From: Acidobacteriota bacterium
Lineage (GTDB): Bacteria > Acidobacteriota > Thermoanaerobaculia > Multivoradales > JAHEKO01
DNA length: 5,836 bases
Assembly: GCA_030610025.1 (NCBI GenBank)
Contig: JAUWSP010000201.1
Span: 1-5,836, forward strand
Direction of reading: 5' to 3'
Part shown: one piece after another, positions 5,075 through 5,836 of the stretch
Numbering within the stretch: position 1 is the stretch's first letter
Layout: every line of letters starts with the position of its first letter
Notes under the pieces: generated by a model
What the model saw: the letters and a program-made list of their open reading frames with translations, nothing else
The model's database searches: none
What the model was told of the DNA's origin: nothing
Position numbers and translations under genes: made by a program

Positions 5075-5836
5075 ATGACACGCCCGAGAATCCAGTTCTT
5101 TCTTCCCGGTCCGACCTACGTTCTGCCGGACGTTCGGGAGGCCATGGTGGCGGACGTCGTGGGGCACCGCTCGCCAGCTTTCAAGTCGCTCTACGAGTCC
5201 ATGGTTCCGCGTCTACAGGCGGTCTTTCGCACTCGTGGTGACGTGTTGGTAGCCACCGGCAGCGCGACCCTGGTGATGGAGAGCGCGGTCGTCTCGACCG
5301 TCGAGTCGCGTGTTCTCAATCTGGTCTGTGGTGCGTTCTCCGAGCGCTGGCATCAGATCTGCCACTCGCTGGGAAAACAAGCCGATCGAGTATCGGTGCC
5401 GTGGGGCCAGGCCGTGGATCCGGATCTGGTGAGAGAGGCTCTGCGTCGGCAGCGATACGAGGCGGTGACTTTGGTGCACAACGAGACCTCGACCGGCGTC
5501 ATCAGCCCCCTGGAAACGATAGCTCGGGTGGTCCGGGAGGAGAGTGAGGCCCTGCTGCTGGTCGATACCGTCTCCTCGATGGCTGGCGCACCGATCGAGA
5601 CGGACGAATGGGGGTTGGACGTCGTTCTGGCCAGTGTGCAGAAGGCCATGGCCGCGCCTCCGGGCCTGACAGTGTTCAGCTTCTCGGAGAAGGCCGCCGA
5701 ACGTGCGGCTCGGCTGGAGAATCGGGGCTTCTACACCGACTTTCTGCGCTATCGCGACAAGCACCGATCGGGTGGCACGATCACCACTCCGGCCGTCTCG
5801 GTGTTCTATGCCCTCGATCGGCAACTGGACAACATC
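5075..5836 (+). CDS. Class-V PLP-dependent aminotransferase, alanine/serine-glyoxylate type, 3'-truncated
   Basis: The frame is open from the ATG to the window end (254 residues); the family is usually about 360-390, so roughly the last third is missing. Features in order: the N-terminal FFLPGPTYVLPDVREAM (residues 8-24), typical of the alanine-glyoxylate/serine-glyoxylate aminotransferase family; GHRSPAF (30-36); the cofactor-phosphate-binding-type loop ATGSAT (60-65); VHNETSTGV (134-142); VDTVSS with Asp164, expected to pair with the pyridine nitrogen; and SVQKAMAAPPGL with Lys190 as the Schiff-base lysine. The later RSGGTITTPAVSVFYALDRQL is the usual substrate-domain entry. It should transfer an amino group between small amino acids (Ala or Ser) and an oxoacid such as glyoxylate or pyruvate in the cytoplasm. 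The exact substrate cannot be read from the sequence. It has its own ribosome binding site and candidate promoter, so it is probably separate from the moaC group. Confidence 0.92.
   Translation, partial: MTRPRIQFFLPGPTYVLPDVREAMVADVVGHRSPAFKSLYESMVPRLQAVFRTRGDVLVATGSATLVMESAVVSTVESRVLNLVCGAFSERWHQICHSLGKQADRVSVPWGQAVDPDLVREALRRQRYEAVTLVHNETSTGVISPLETIARVVREESEALLLVDTVSSMAGAPIETDEWGLDVVLASVQKAMAAPPGLTVFSFSEKAAERAARLENRGFYTDFLRYRDKHRSGGTITTPAVSVFYALDRQLDNI

Noticed and set aside
5213..5824. 203-codon minus-strand open frame near the right edge
   Set aside because: It is antisense to the class-V aminotransferase, whose motifs, ribosome binding site and cofactor lysine are all on the plus strand.
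1..5836. Search for a mobile element, CRISPR array, defence system, tRNA or riboswitch
   Set aside because: No direct repeat arrays, transposase, integrase, terminal inverted repeats or tRNA-like folds were seen. Coding sequence fills nearly all of the window with uniform composition.

Overview
The window is a compact stretch of a high-GC (roughly 64-65% by eye) bacterial chromosome. It holds seven protein-coding genes and almost no non-coding DNA. I see no tRNA, rRNA, CRISPR array, insertion sequence or phage gene. The genes are conserved bacterial families, and GTG and TTG starts are used. Gene content and composition would suit a high-GC Gram-negative lineage such as Acidobacteriota or a deltaproteobacterial-type group. 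This is a guess: no gene here is diagnostic of a phylum.

Layout. Positions 1-812 hold the 3' part of fmt (methionyl-tRNA formyltransferase), which runs off the left edge. It overlaps rsmB (16S rRNA m5C967 methyltransferase, 809-2152) by 4 bases, the usual translation-related fmt-rsmB pair. A family-2 glycosyltransferase of the TIGR04283 type (2119-2841, minus strand) converges on rsmB with a 34-base tail-to-tail coding overlap. On its other side it is separated by only 33 bases from the divergent moaC (2875-3351).

moaC starts a tightly coupled plus-strand trio. moaC (cyclic pyranopterin monophosphate synthase, molybdenum cofactor pathway) is followed by a DUF1343/NamZ-type protein with no visible signal peptide (3348-4535). 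Then comes a 136-residue protein (4532-4942) that looks to me like a MobB-type fold whose P-loop has been lost. Both junctions are ATGA overlaps, so the three proteins are probably made together. After a 132-base gap with a plausible sigma70-type promoter and a good ribosome binding site, a class-V PLP-dependent aminotransferase of the alanine/serine-glyoxylate type begins at 5075 and runs off the right edge.

The most unusual points are the trio joining a molybdopterin enzyme, a putative muramidase-family protein and a degenerate MobB-like protein, and a strong excess of the palindrome CGATCG (about 17 copies against about 2 expected from composition). The rest is ordinary core-genome sequence.
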